A stretch of DNA of 64,000 bases from Pirellulales bacterium (GCA_035656635.1 DASRSD010000067.1:1-64000), one strand, 5' to 3'; shown: positions 51,676 through 60,860, counted from the stretch's first letter. Notes: generated by a model not told the origin, from the letters alone. Numbers and translations: made by a program.

Positions 51676-54069
51676 ATGAGCATCGAACAACTTACCGAAG
51701 CCCAATTGGCAGCCGTGCGGCATGTCGACGGTCCGCTGCTCATTCTTGCCGGTCCGGGGAGCGGCAAAACGCGCGTGGTTACGCATCGCATTGCAAACCT
51801 GCTGGAGTTGGGCGTTCCGGCGCGGCACATTTTAGCGCTCACCTTCACCAACAAAGCGGCCGATGAAATGAAGCGTCGCGTGGCCCTGCTGGCCCCGCTG
51901 GCCGCCGTGTGGATGAGCACTTTTCACCGTTTTTGCGCGCAGCTGTTGCGGGAATACGCCCCGTACATTGGGCTGCCGGAAAACTACACCATTTACGACA
52001 CTTCCGACAGCTTGCAAGCCCTGCGGCACACGCTCGATGCGCTCGATTTAGACCTCACCCACACCACGCCGGAGCGCGTGCAATCGGCCATGAGCTGGGC
52101 CAAAAACAATCTCATTACGCCGGAGCAATACGAACCCCGCAAAGGCAGTCCGGTGGGCGCTATCGTGGCCCGCGTGTATCCGGAATATCAAAAGCGGTTG
52201 TTGGCGAGCGGAGCGGTCGATTTCGACGATCTGCTGTTGCACACGGCGGTATTGTTGCGCGAGAACCCGGAAATTCGCCGCCGGCTGGACGATCGCTACC
52301 GTTACATTTTGGTCGACGAATATCAAGACACCAATTTAGCGCAGTACACCATTGTGCGGGCGATGTCGGTTGACTATCCGAACCTGGCGGTCACCGGCGA
52401 TCCGGATCAATCGATTTACGGCTGGCGCGGCGCGAACCTCAGCAACATTCTGGATTTTGAGCACGATTATCCGAACGTGAAGATCGTGCGGTTGGAGCAA
52501 AACTACCGCAGCACCAAGCGCATTTTGCGCGTGGCCGATCGGCTCATCTCCTTCAATAAGCGACGCAAGCTGAAAACGCTGTTCACCGACAATGCCGAAG
52601 GGCGCGCGGTGCAATTGATTTTTCATCCTACGCAAAAAGATGAAGCGGAGCAAATTGCCGGCACGATCGAAGCTGAAGTGCGCTCCGGCCGACGCCGCCC
52701 GCGCGATTTCGCGATTTTTTACCGGACCAATGCGTTATCTCGGGCGTTGGAATTTGCGCTGCGCGAATACGGCATTCCGTACCAAATGATCAACGGCCTG
52801 GAATTTTATCAGCGCAAGGAAATCAAGGATGTGCTGGCGTATTTGCACTTGCTGAACAATCCGCGCGACAACGTGGCTTTCGCGCGCATCATCAACACGC
52901 CGCCACGGGGCATTGGCCGCGGCACCATCGGCAGGCTGCAAGATTACGCCGCCACACGGGGTTTCTCGCTCCTTTCGGCCGCGCGCGAGGCCGGTTTGAT
53001 CGAAGGCCTGAATAAAAGGGCGGCCGTGGGGGTGGCCAAGTTTGTGGCCCTGTTCGATCACGTGACGCTGGCGGCCGGCGCCCCGGTGGAAGAAATTATC
53101 GGGCGAGTGCTGGCCGATTCCGGTTATCACGATTTTCTAAAAGAGTCGGAAGACGAAGACGACCAGGAACGGCTGGCCAACATCGAAGAATTGCTCACCG
53201 CCGCCCGCGAGTTCGACGAAACCCATCCTGGCCCGGGCGCGCTGGAGGCATTTTTGGAGCAGGCCGCCTTGGTGAACGACACCGATGCCTGGGAAGTGGA
53301 CGACGACCGGGTCACGCTCATGACCGTTCACGCCGCCAAGGGCTTAGAATTTCCGGTGGTATTTATCATCGCGCTGGAAGAAGGCATTTTCCCGCACGAG
53401 CGCAGCCGCAATGAGGAAGAACAATTGGAAGAGGAGCGCCGGCTGCTGTTTGTGGGCGTCACGCGGGCCAAGGAAGAATTGTATTTGAATCGCGCTTGCT
53501 ATCGCCATTACCGCGGTCAATTCCGGCCGACGGTGCCCAGCGCGTTTCTGATGGAGCTGCCCCAAGAGGAGCTGGACTTCCAGCAGCCGCAAACTGCGCC
53601 ATTACCGGAGCCGGCGTTTTCCGATTTGCATGCGGAAGATCAACATGGCGATGATGCCATCGATTTCGATCCGCACGATTTGGAATTTCCCTCGCCGCCT
53701 TCCGAAGCTGGCCAAGTAGCCGCCTCTCTTTCTGCCGGAGCCGACAATTCTTCACTCTCTCTCCCTTTGGAAGAGGGCCGGGGTGAGGGTGCTGTGTCCG
53801 CACCACCCTTTCGCTTCACCACTGCCGCCGAATTGGCCGCACGCAGCGCCTCAGCAGCCCCGGGCCAAGCAGCACCATCCCTGCCAAGCATTTCGCCGGA
53901 AGTGTTCCACCAGGGCATGGTCGTGCGCCATCCGCATTACGGCCTGGGAAAAATCGTGGCCCTCTCCGGCAGCGGCCTAAAGCGCAAAGCCACGGTCATG
54001 TTCGCCTCCAGTGCCGGCGAAAAACGTTTTTTGCTGGCTCATAGCCCGCTATGCCCGGCCTCTTTATAA
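51676..54069 (+). CDS. ATP-dependent DNA helicase, UvrD/PcrA family
   Basis: A superfamily 1A 3'-5' helicase of 797 residues. Motifs in order: Walker A AGPGSGKT (near residue 27), Q-motif region LTEAQLAAVRH, VDEYQDTN (motif II), VTGDPDQSIYGWRGA (motif III), VHAAKGLEFPVVFI (motif V) and LLFVGVTRAKEELY (motif VI). The C-terminus ends in a Tudor-like piece (VRHPHYGLGKIVAL), which PcrA uses to touch RNA polymerase. The ATG at 51676 was chosen because the conserved N-terminus begins there; the frame starts at 51556. Between the helicase core and the Tudor piece there is an acidic low-complexity linker carrying an inserted repeat. Confidence 0.94.
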   Translation: MSIEQLTEAQLAAVRHVDGPLLILAGPGSGKTRVVTHRIANLLELGVPARHILALTFTNKAADEMKRRVALLAPLAAVWMSTFHRFCAQLLREYAPYIGLPENYTIYDTSDSLQALRHTLDALDLDLTHTTPERVQSAMSWAKNNLITPEQYEPRKGSPVGAIVARVYPEYQKRLLASGAVDFDDLLLHTAVLLRENPEIRRRLDDRYRYILVDEYQDTNLAQYTIVRAMSVDYPNLAVTGDPDQSIYGWRGANLSNILDFEHDYPNVKIVRLEQNYRSTKRILRVADRLISFNKRRKLKTLFTDNAEGRAVQLIFHPTQKDEAEQIAGTIEAEVRSGRRRPRDFAIFYRTNALSRALEFALREYGIPYQMINGLEFYQRKEIKDVLAYLHLLNNPRDNVAFARIINTPPRGIGRGTIGRLQDYAATRGFSLLSAAREAGLIEGLNKRAAVGVAKFVALFDHVTLAAGAPVEEIIGRVLADSGYHDFLKESEDEDDQERLANIEELLTAAREFDETHPGPGALEAFLEQAALVNDTDAWEVDDDRVTLMTVHAAKGLEFPVVFIIALEEGIFPHERSRNEEEQLEEERRLLFVGVTRAKEELYLNRACYRHYRGQFRPTVPSAFLMELPQEELDFQQPQTAPLPEPAFSDLHAEDQHGDDAIDFDPHDLEFPSPPSEAGQVAASLSAGADNSSLSLPLEEGRGEGAVSAPPFRFTTAAELAARSASAAPGQAAPSLPSISPEVFHQGMVVRHPHYGLGKIVALSGSGLKRKATVMFASSAGEKRFLLAHSPLCPASL
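53753..53790 (+). repeat. REP-like repeat embedded in the helicase coding sequence
   Basis: Bases CTCTCTCTCCCTTTGGAAGA followed by GGGCCGGGGTGAGGGTG match the short palindromic intergenic repeat widely seen in proteobacterial and planctomycete genomes (CCCTCTCCC...GGGAGAGGG-type, then CGGGGTGAGGG). Here it lies in frame within the linker of the helicase and encodes SLPLEEGRGEGA. The frame is not broken. Confidence 0.6.
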
Positions 54070-54072
54070 AGC

Positions 54073-54089
54073 CGCGACCGTTGGTCGCG
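54073..54089. terminator. Short perfect hairpin between convergent genes
   Basis: CGCGACC-GTT-GGTCGCG is a perfect 7-bp stem with a three-base loop, four bases after the helicase stop codon and eight before the stop of the convergent DUF1080 gene. On the minus strand it is followed by GCTTTAT, a weak U-tract, so it could end transcription from the DUF1080 side. It may also belong to a dispersed repeat family. Confidence 0.5.
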
Positions 54090-54097
54090 CTCGGGGG

Positions 54098-54889
54098 CTA
54101 CGGATAACTGACATCAGGCCCCGGCGATTTGACCTTATTTCCCCACAACTTCACTTCGGCAATGTCCGACGTGTCGTCAAAGGTTCCCACGCCAATGCGG
54201 CCCGACGTGAACGTTTTGTCGTGGGCCGTCATCAGCGGCTTGTCGGCGTCGGTAAACGGTGCGTCGTCTTCGTGAAAATATGCTTCAATCAGCCCGCTGT
54301 CGATATTGCGAACAATTTTCAATCGGTGCCAGGTGGTTTTATCTCCCCATTTCACGCCGGTCGAAAGATGATCCTTATCGGTAATCGCCGCCCGATCGGC
54401 GTTGTTCACAATGAATACCTGGTCGGCGTGCGGATCGCCCGTCACTGGGGCAAAGTGCACATAATAAAAATGCGACGGGTCCTGGTAGCCAAACAGCAAA
54501 CACGCATCGCGGTGCGGATATTCACGGGCAGTTTCCCGCATTTTCACTTCCAGCACAAAATTAGCCACCGTGATGTCTTTGAGCAGGGCCACATCCCACG
54601 GGCTGCGATGCGGCAGCTTTTTCGTGAGATCGGTCACTTTGAAACTGCTGAAGGCTTTGCCGCCGCCTTCCAAATCGATCATTTTCCAGGCCTCCGGGCT
54701 GGCCGGCTGCCAACGGTCGGCGCCATTGGCGAAGTTTTCATCCAACAAGAGCGGCAAATCGGTCGGGGCGGCAGTGCTCTTGGCACTCGCTTGATCGGCC
54801 GCTCGGAGAGACTGCACGAAAACAAATCCCACGGTCACGCACAGGCCCACACCAATGAATCTCGCAATCCGCAAATTGTTAGCGTGCAT
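54098..54889 (-). CDS. Secreted DUF1080 (3-keto-disaccharide hydrolase fold) protein
   Basis: About 263 residues from the ATG at 54889 (MHANNLRIARFIGVG). An N-terminal signal peptide (about residues 6-30) is followed by a concanavalin-like sandwich with LPLLLDENFANGADRWQP, YPHRDACLLFGYQDPSHFYY and FTSGRIGVGTFDDTSDIAEV, the layout of DUF1080, a large planctomycete family of exported sugar-binding or sugar-cleaving domains. An ATG at 54895 overlaps an AGGA directly; the ATG at 54889 has that AGGA at six bases, so it is preferred. The start overlaps the end of the upstream pectate lyase-like gene by 11 bases. Confidence 0.85.
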   Translation of the reverse strand: MHANNLRIARFIGVGLCVTVGFVFVQSLRAADQASAKSTAAPTDLPLLLDENFANGADRWQPASPEAWKMIDLEGGGKAFSSFKVTDLTKKLPHRSPWDVALLKDITVANFVLEVKMRETAREYPHRDACLLFGYQDPSHFYYVHFAPVTGDPHADQVFIVNNADRAAITDKDHLSTGVKWGDKTTWHRLKIVRNIDSGLIEAYFHEDDAPFTDADKPLMTAHDKTFTSGRIGVGTFDDTSDIAEVKLWGNKVKSPGPDVSYP

Positions 54890-57335
54890 GGTCATTCCTG
54901 ATTTTGAAATTTGCCTGTTTTTGAAAATTCGAAGGTGAAGCCCACACTGGAATTGGTTTCCTTGTCCACGTGGAACGAAATGCTGTGCTCCCCACGGCGA
55001 GCAGTCCCAACAGCATGAGGATCGCCGAGCTTGGTTCGGGCACTTGCGAAACCAAAAACAAGTTACCCCCTTCTTGATCGAGCGTAAAGCCAGTGGTGAT
55101 TGCTGCAAAACTGCCCGTTATGCCGGCGGCGGAAGCAATTTGCCAACGATCGCCCACCTGCGGTTGGAAGCCGTTGAATAATTCTACATCAAGCGTTCCG
55201 CCCAACGTGAGCAGGCTGTCGATGGTCAGCGAATCGCTCAGGGTGTGGCTGCCCAATTCAATTTCCAGCGATCCACTTTGCAGCGTTAAATTGCCCAGCA
55301 CGTGAGTTTGGCCAATATGCACTCCCGGCACAAACACATTGCTGGCATTGAAGCCGCCCAAAGTGTCGCCGGGCGCTAATACGCCGCCTTGGTTGACCAG
55401 ATCAAACGCCACCGCATCGGCATGCAGCTTTCCGCCGGTGAAGAAAAACTGACCGGCCGCCCCTTTCGTCAACAGCGGCGTGCTTAACTCTCCGCCGCTC
55501 AGCCGCAACGTTCCTTGCGACGTGGGAGTGTTTCCGATGACCACGCCGCTTTCCACTTTCAGCCAGCCGCCGCTGATATCCATCTCGGCAACATTGCCTG
55601 CACTGGTCGCCAAACGCACTACATTGGCATGCTGGCCGACGCTGGTAATAGTGCACACGCCGGAGTTGATTTGCGCTTCGTCATAGCGCGACGGCTGCCA
55701 CAAAATATTCCAACTCGTGCTCAGTTCAAATCGACCACCCGCGGGATTGAACACCAACGGCTGGGGAGCCGGCCACTCGCCCAGTTCGTTAATGTACTCT
55801 TCCAGATTCGTGTAACCGTCGCTGTCGAAATCGCCATTGTTGTCGGCCACGTTCGGATTCAATCCGTGTGCAGCTTCCCAAGCATCGGGCATGCCGTCCC
55901 CATCGGAATCGAAATTCGCCGACCGAATCATGGCGCCCGTGCCCCCAACGCCGCCATTGGTCACCGAACGCAGAGCCAACAGTGCGTTCCAATCCGTGCC
56001 GTGCGTGGGATCGTTGAAGGCTGTAATTTTGCCCGTGCCGGTGCGCACTTCGTTGACCAAGCGGGCATCAATCGAATTGCGATTGTTCCAATTCGCGCCC
56101 GCGTAATTCAGCACGTTTTGGTATGCGGCGGTCGCGCTGTCGGTCACGCCATACACAGGAACTGCGTACGGGTTGGCCTGCAGCGTGGAATTGGTGAAAT
56201 CGGCAGCGGTGGTGGTGACGCCGTCGTTGGCATCGCCGTCTTTATTGGTGTCTTTCAAATTTCCCGACTGGTACACGCCGGTCACGCTGGCACTGGACCC
56301 GTTAAAAATGCTCGTGCCCCCGGCCTTGCTGATAATGGTAGTGCCAGAGTTATCATCGCCGCCTGGTCCGGCCAGATAAAAATTGCCCACAAAGTTGTTG
56401 GAACTTGGCTGCCCAGAAGCGCCGGTGCCGGCGGTATCGTACCAATTGTAAATGACGTTGTTGCGAATATCGTTGATGGCGCCCACGCCAGAAGTGAGTT
56501 TCGAGGTCTCAGTTCCCACTCGCACCAACCGTCCTTTTTGCTGCGCATATAAATTGTGCAAAATGCTGGTTTTGGCATTCGTGCCCGGCTGCCACAGCGA
56601 ACCTAACGCATGGCCAGTGTACGTGCCCGGATTTTCGGCATCGGCCTGTGGATAATTCTGCCCCTGCGAAATATCGCTGTACTGCACGGTCACGTTGTTG
56701 GCAAATTCGTCGGCTGAGATTCCCTCATCCGTGGAGAAGACGGTCGAAACGTGATCGATAATCACGTTATTGGCGTGAATGTTCATGCCGTCGAAAACAT
56801 ACGAATCGGCGTAGCCCGTGGTGGAGTTAAGCGATCGCGTCCCATATCCCGGCGCGATGACCACGTTGCGGATAATGGAATTGTTGCCGTTGGCTTTCAG
56901 TCCGCCCCCCATAATCGTAATTCCGCCCGGTGCGGTCTGTCCGGCCAGCGTAACATTCGAGCCAATCGACATAGGATCTTCGGTATCCCAGCCTTCGGTA
57001 TCGGTCGGATTGCGACCCAGCCAGATGGTGCCGCCGACATCAAACACAATGGTCCGCGGAATGACGTTGCCGCCACTGTCTTTGAAGTTGGCGTCGTTCA
57101 GGCCGTACCGCAACGTGCCGACGCCGGAATCGCTGAATTTGGTATCGAGCTTGGTGACGTGATACACAATTCCGCCGCGGCCGCCAGAAGCCAGGGCCCC
57201 TGCTCCATCAGCGCCCGGAAAAGCCAACAATTGAGCGCGCACTGGTCTCGCGGAAAATGCAACCAATGCGCACACGGCAAGTGCCAGCCCGGCCAGAATG
57301 GTATGTACGCATTGAGAGCGCGTATAAGTGCCCAT
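54879..57335 (-). CDS. Pectate lyase-like secreted protein with PEP-CTERM anchor
   Basis: An 818-residue exported protein. A signal peptide (about residues 1-35, HTILAGLALAVCALVAFSA) precedes a PL1-type right-handed beta-helix with GADGAGALASGGRGGIVYHV, RTIVFDVGGTIWLG, LAGQTAPGGITIMGGG and IIDHVSTVFSTDEG. Next come calcium-loop repeats SDGDGMPDAWEAAHG and DFDSDGYTNLEEYI, then an autotransporter-like passenger repeat region, and a PEP-CTERM signal (VPEPSSAILMLLGLLAVGS) near residue 765. A normal PEP-CTERM ends a few residues after the basic cluster; here another 28 residues follow. The ATG at 57335 was taken over a GTG at 57365. Confidence 0.82.
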   Translation of the reverse strand: MGTYTRSQCVHTILAGLALAVCALVAFSARPVRAQLLAFPGADGAGALASGGRGGIVYHVTKLDTKFSDSGVGTLRYGLNDANFKDSGGNVIPRTIVFDVGGTIWLGRNPTDTEGWDTEDPMSIGSNVTLAGQTAPGGITIMGGGLKANGNNSIIRNVVIAPGYGTRSLNSTTGYADSYVFDGMNIHANNVIIDHVSTVFSTDEGISADEFANNVTVQYSDISQGQNYPQADAENPGTYTGHALGSLWQPGTNAKTSILHNLYAQQKGRLVRVGTETSKLTSGVGAINDIRNNVIYNWYDTAGTGASGQPSSNNFVGNFYLAGPGGDDNSGTTIISKAGGTSIFNGSSASVTGVYQSGNLKDTNKDGDANDGVTTTAADFTNSTLQANPYAVPVYGVTDSATAAYQNVLNYAGANWNNRNSIDARLVNEVRTGTGKITAFNDPTHGTDWNALLALRSVTNGGVGGTGAMIRSANFDSDGDGMPDAWEAAHGLNPNVADNNGDFDSDGYTNLEEYINELGEWPAPQPLVFNPAGGRFELSTSWNILWQPSRYDEAQINSGVCTITSVGQHANVVRLATSAGNVAEMDISGGWLKVESGVVIGNTPTSQGTLRLSGGELSTPLLTKGAAGQFFFTGGKLHADAVAFDLVNQGGVLAPGDTLGGFNASNVFVPGVHIGQTHVLGNLTLQSGSLEIELGSHTLSDSLTIDSLLTLGGTLDVELFNGFQPQVGDRWQIASAAGITGSFAAITTGFTLDQEGGNLFLVSQVPEPSSAILMLLGLLAVGSTAFRSTWTRKPIPVWASPSNFQKQANFKIRNDHAR

Positions 57336-57452
57336 GCCTCTTCCGTTGCCTCTGTTTTTCCCCACTTGCCGTCGCGGCGCTTCAAAATGCGCGGTCTGGC
57401 CGGTCTCTGAAACCGACCACTATCATAGTGTGGCCGGCGAGGAAAATGCAAC

Positions 57453-58508
57453 TCACACGCTGAACTTAATGTTCAGAATATCTCCCTCCTGCACGACGTA
57501 ATCTTTTGGCTCTTGTCGCACCAGCCCTTGGGCTTTGATTTCGCGCTCGCTGCCCAGGCGGATTAAATCTTCGCTGCGCATGACTTCGGCCCGAATGAAG
57601 CCGCGAGCCAAATCGGTGTGAATGTTTTCGGCCGCTTCCAAGGCGGCGCCGCCACGGCGCAAAATCCAGGTGCGAACCTCTTTTTCGCCGGCGGTGAAAT
57701 AAAGCATTTGCCCGGAGGCGGTCATAATTTGCCGAATCACATGGTCTCGATCGACTTGTGCCAGGCCGAATTCTGCTTGAAATGCGGCCCGCTCTTCCGG
57801 GCTCATCGCGGCCAAATCCATTTCCAGCCGCAAGGGAACCGTGGCCCAAGCGAGCGCCGGTGCTCCGGTATCCACAGTGGAAGCGCTGGCCGGCGGCGGA
57901 AATTTATCGGCGGGATCATCATCGGCTAAATTCACCAACACCATTTTCGGCTTTTCGGTCAGCAGCCGAAACGAACGAGTGAACTTCCACTGCTCTTCCG
58001 AAAGTTGCGCCTCACGGGCGTGCTGGCCGGCTTCCAGCGTGGTCAGCAGAATTTTGAGCGCGGCCAGTTCGTGTTCTTCCAATTCCCGTTGATCTTTCGG
58101 ACGCGGCTTTTTGAGCGATTCTTCCAATCGCTGCACGCGGCCGGAAACAATATCCAAATCGGCCAGCAACAAATCTTCCTCAAATGTGCGCAAATCAACC
58201 AGCGGATCGGCTCCCCCATGCGCCGCCACCGTGAGCAGCAAGCAGCCGGCTTCGCGAATGAGCGCCAGCCGAGCGGCATTGCCTTCGTGAGTGCGGCTGA
58301 GCCCGGGCGTGTCGACCACTTCCAGCGCCGCCATGGTGATTTTTTTGGGATGATAAATTCCGCACAGCGGCTCAATGCGGGCCTCGGGAATGGGCGCCAT
58401 CGCGCTTTGCGAGAGATGCGCCTGGGCAGGATCGGCCTTGACGCCCGTCAACCACGTAAATAGCGTGCTTTTTCCCGAACCTTGATAACCGACAATTCCA
58501 ATTTTCAT
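57453..58508 (-). CDS. YchF/Obg-family nucleotide-binding protein
   Basis: A 351-residue P-loop GTPase-fold protein with G1 IGIVGYQGSGKST, G3 ALEVVDTPGLSR and a probable G4 in VLVNLADD (about 197), an inserted coiled coil (about 130-180) and a C-terminal TGS domain (QGLVRQEPKDYVVQEGD). The coiled coil plus TGS arrangement is that of YchF, which prefers ATP and binds ribosomes. The canonical YchF G4, N(M/V)xE, reads NLAD here and the identity is otherwise weak, so this may be a divergent paralogue rather than YchF itself. No close neighbours suggest a specific partner. Confidence 0.85.
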   Translation of the reverse strand: MKIGIVGYQGSGKSTLFTWLTGVKADPAQAHLSQSAMAPIPEARIEPLCGIYHPKKITMAALEVVDTPGLSRTHEGNAARLALIREAGCLLLTVAAHGGADPLVDLRTFEEDLLLADLDIVSGRVQRLEESLKKPRPKDQRELEEHELAALKILLTTLEAGQHAREAQLSEEQWKFTRSFRLLTEKPKMVLVNLADDDPADKFPPPASASTVDTGAPALAWATVPLRLEMDLAAMSPEERAAFQAEFGLAQVDRDHVIRQIMTASGQMLYFTAGEKEVRTWILRRGGAALEAAENIHTDLARGFIRAEVMRSEDLIRLGSEREIKAQGLVRQEPKDYVVQEGDILNIKFSV

Positions 58509-58768
58509 GGAAAACTGTTCTACCGTTGCGCCTTCCGCGCTGTCCAGGGCGTGAAATCACGATCGGGTTATCCTCGCCGGCGTGCAGCGCGTGAAATCAA
58601 CTTAACTTCGCCTAATCGCTACACGCGGCATTTCCGACATTCCCTGTGCGCCCTGCACCGCGGCGATAAATTTCCGCTCGTGCGTCGATGATGAACCGGG
58701 GCAGTCGGTTTGCGCCGTGAAACGAGCCTGGCTGCTACTGCCGCCGAATTTTTTGAGGAACTGCGACT

Positions 58769-58987
58769 ATGTGGCGTTCATTCTTTTTGGCGATCGGCCT
58801 GTTTCTGCTGGTGCTGGGAGCGGAGTCGATGGTGATCGATCAGGCCACGCTCACCAACCCCAGCAGCGAAAGCGGTCCGGCCGAAATTACCGTCTCTCCG
58901 CCCGATTGGGTTCCCTGGAGCTTGGTTTCCGCCGGCGCGGTCACCATTCTGTATTCCTACACGCTGCCGCAAAAATTCAAGGGCTGA
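58769..58987 (+). CDS. Small two-helix membrane protein
   Basis: A 72-residue protein with hydrophobic segments at about 4-20 (SFFLAIGLFLLVLGAES) and 48-62 (WSLVSAGAVTILYSY), separated by an acidic and Ser-rich loop. The ATG at 58769 has GAGGAA nine bases upstream, a good initiation context. No family was recognised. It is followed after 47 bases by a palindromic repeat element. Confidence 0.7.
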   Translation: MWRSFFLAIGLFLLVLGAESMVIDQATLTNPSSESGPAEITVSPPDWVPWSLVSAGAVTILYSYTLPQKFKG

Positions 58988-59033
58988 GCTGCCCACCGCC
59001 GGGCACAGCAAGCTTCCGTCCGGCAGGCACGGG

Positions 59034-59181
59034 AATTTTGGGTAGTGGGCCAATTTGATTTTTCAGGGTGGCTGGGGTCGAACGAAGTGAGTCCCCAGTC
59101 GCAGAAATTCCGGGGGCTCGGCGGCACTCGACCCCGGCCACCCAAACTGTTTCCATCAAATTTGGCCCGCTACCGAATTTT
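59034..59181 (+). repeat. Palindromic MITE-like element, copy 1
   Basis: The core 59066-59143 (78 bp) begins GGGTGGCTGGGGTCGA and ends TCGACCCCGGCCACCC, a near-perfect inverted pair. The flanks continue the palindrome: GGTAGTGGGCCAATTTGA (from 59041) mirrors TCAAATTTGGCCCGCTACC (to 59175). The total is about 148 bp with no coding capacity. An inverted second copy lies at 63213-63348. About 68 of 78 core positions agree by eye, and the last 36 core bases are identical. Confidence 0.85.
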
Positions 59182-59231
59182 GCCGTGCCATTTCGTACGT
59201 GCAAATTCCGAGATCGGCCGCTTAGCAGGCG

Positions 59232-60662
59232 TCACTTTGCCACGGGGTTGCCGTTTTGATCCCATTCCACCCAATGGCCCACCGGCGTGCCGTGGAAAAA
59301 GTTATTGACCGCCCAGGGCTTGCCGTCTTCGTACCAGTAATCGACTTCGCCGTTCAACTGGTCATGAACGTACTTGCCGACGGAACGGACCTGGCCGTTA
59401 TCGTACCACTCCGTGAAGGGCCCTTCGCGCAGGCCGTCTTTGGTCAATACTTCCAACTCCTTTTGGCCATTTTCGTGGTAAGTAATTTGCTTCCCCTGAA
59501 ATACGCCGCGCTTGTAGTTCCAATCGTTCGCCAAAGGATGCACGGGCGGTTTTTGATCTGCCCCGCTGTCGCCCTCGGTTTTAGAAACAGCGGTTTGCGA
59601 ATTCCCGTTGCCGCTGGTTTTATCTGTGTTTTTGTCGGCGCTTTTATCTGTGTTTTTATCTGTGTTTTTATCTTTTCCAGCGGTTTGGCCAGCACCAGCA
59701 TTCGTCGGAGCAGCGTCTTTGTTGGCAGTATCTTGATTGGCGGTGCTTTTGCTTTCTTTTTCGCCGGCCTTGTCAGGGCCTTTCACGGTTGCATCGCTTG
59801 CGGGACTTTTTTTACCGGCATCGCCAGTGGCAGATTTGGAATCGGCAACCGGCTTGGCCGCACCCGAGGGTTGCTTTTTGCCGATGCCGTAATAATTGGC
59901 ATCTTCGTCCCCCTCCAGTTCCTTCCATTCTTTCCAAGCGCCATCCATCTGGCCATCAACATACTGCCCGGCGCTTTTTAGCGCACCATCCTGAAACCAC
60001 TGCTGATACTTTCCGTTGGGCGAACCATGCTTGTATTCGGCAAGGAACTGGAGCTGCCCGTTGGAATACCATTCGCGATATTCGCCGTCGCGCTGGCCGC
60101 CGGCGTAGTTGGCTTCGATATATTTCTTACCGTCGGGGAAAAAACGCTGCTCCAGCCCTTCCTCCAAGCCGGCTTTGTAATGCCGCACCGATTTTAGCTG
60201 GCCCGAGGAATACCATTCTTGGGCCAAGCCGACGAGCTTATCGTGATCGTACTCGGCCTCGTAGGTTTTGGTTTTGCCTTCCCAATCGGCAATGGCGCCG
60301 TTTCGCACGCCGTCTTTATAGTGAACTTCGCCGGCCTTCGCGCCGTTCTCCGCATACACCGTTTCCGCGCCGTCCTTATCACCCTTATGGTACGTGCCTT
60401 CCATTTTGAGCGTGCCACTGGGATAGTATTCCCGCCAGGGGCCATCCTTGATGCCGAAGTGATAGGTCGCTTCCGTTTCCTTCACGCCGCCGGGAGCATA
60501 ATGCGTCTCTAAGCCGTTGGGCACCATTTTGCCGCGTAAATTGTCGGTTACCTGCTGGCGCATTTTAAGCGAGCCGTCTGGCCACTTCTCGTCGACCGTT
60601 TTTACATCGGCCGTGGCCCAGGACGACAGCAGCAAACCCATCAATAGCAAAACGTGCGACAT
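59232..60662 (-). CDS. Secreted MORN/YwqK-type repeat protein with acidic linker
   Basis: A 476-residue exported protein: signal peptide MSHVLLLMGLLLSSWATA, then roughly nine YwqK/MORN_2-type repeats (about 30-260, units of the type GPWREYYPSGTLKMEGTYH and GEYREWYSNGQLQFLAEYK), a linker of about 120 residues rich in Lys, Asp, Asn and Thr (265-385), and four more repeats (390-476). The linker contains an imperfect KNTD tandem repeat. MORN repeats often bind lipid or protein surfaces; YwqK-like proteins are sometimes annotated as antitoxin-like, but no toxin gene is near. The ending is WDQNGNPVAK. Confidence 0.8.
   Translation of the reverse strand: MSHVLLLMGLLLSSWATADVKTVDEKWPDGSLKMRQQVTDNLRGKMVPNGLETHYAPGGVKETEATYHFGIKDGPWREYYPSGTLKMEGTYHKGDKDGAETVYAENGAKAGEVHYKDGVRNGAIADWEGKTKTYEAEYDHDKLVGLAQEWYSSGQLKSVRHYKAGLEEGLEQRFFPDGKKYIEANYAGGQRDGEYREWYSNGQLQFLAEYKHGSPNGKYQQWFQDGALKSAGQYVDGQMDGAWKEWKELEGDEDANYYGIGKKQPSGAAKPVADSKSATGDAGKKSPASDATVKGPDKAGEKESKSTANQDTANKDAAPTNAGAGQTAGKDKNTDKNTDKSADKNTDKTSGNGNSQTAVSKTEGDSGADQKPPVHPLANDWNYKRGVFQGKQITYHENGQKELEVLTKDGLREGPFTEWYDNGQVRSVGKYVHDQLNGEVDYWYEDGKPWAVNNFFHGTPVGHWVEWDQNGNPVAK
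59618..59675. repeat. 12-bp tandem repeat coding the KNTD linker
   Basis: Plus-strand units TTTTATCTGTGT recur three times here, interrupted once by a TTGTCGGCG variant. On the minus strand they encode the repeated DKNTDKN residues in the YwqK-type protein linker. Each unit is in frame, so copy number changes would lengthen the linker without a frameshift. Confidence 0.8.
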
Positions 60663-60860
60663 GGCGGTAAAGGAAAGACAGAAGGAAGAAAGCAGCAGGC
60701 GGAACGTTTTCCAGCGCGGTAAGCCGCCCTACATTCCATTATAACTTGTAAATTCGGCAGGCAATTGAGAGAGAATCGCGAGAACGAAGGGGCCACGCAT
60801 TTGTCCCGTCGCAACATAAACAGGCCACGCGTGGTCGTCGGCAGCCTGAATCGTGCGTTC

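Noticed and set aside
59044-59308. Small plus-strand frames across the palindromic element, and similar frames at 63194-63434
   Set aside because: They are translations of the repeat itself and appear on both strands of both copies.
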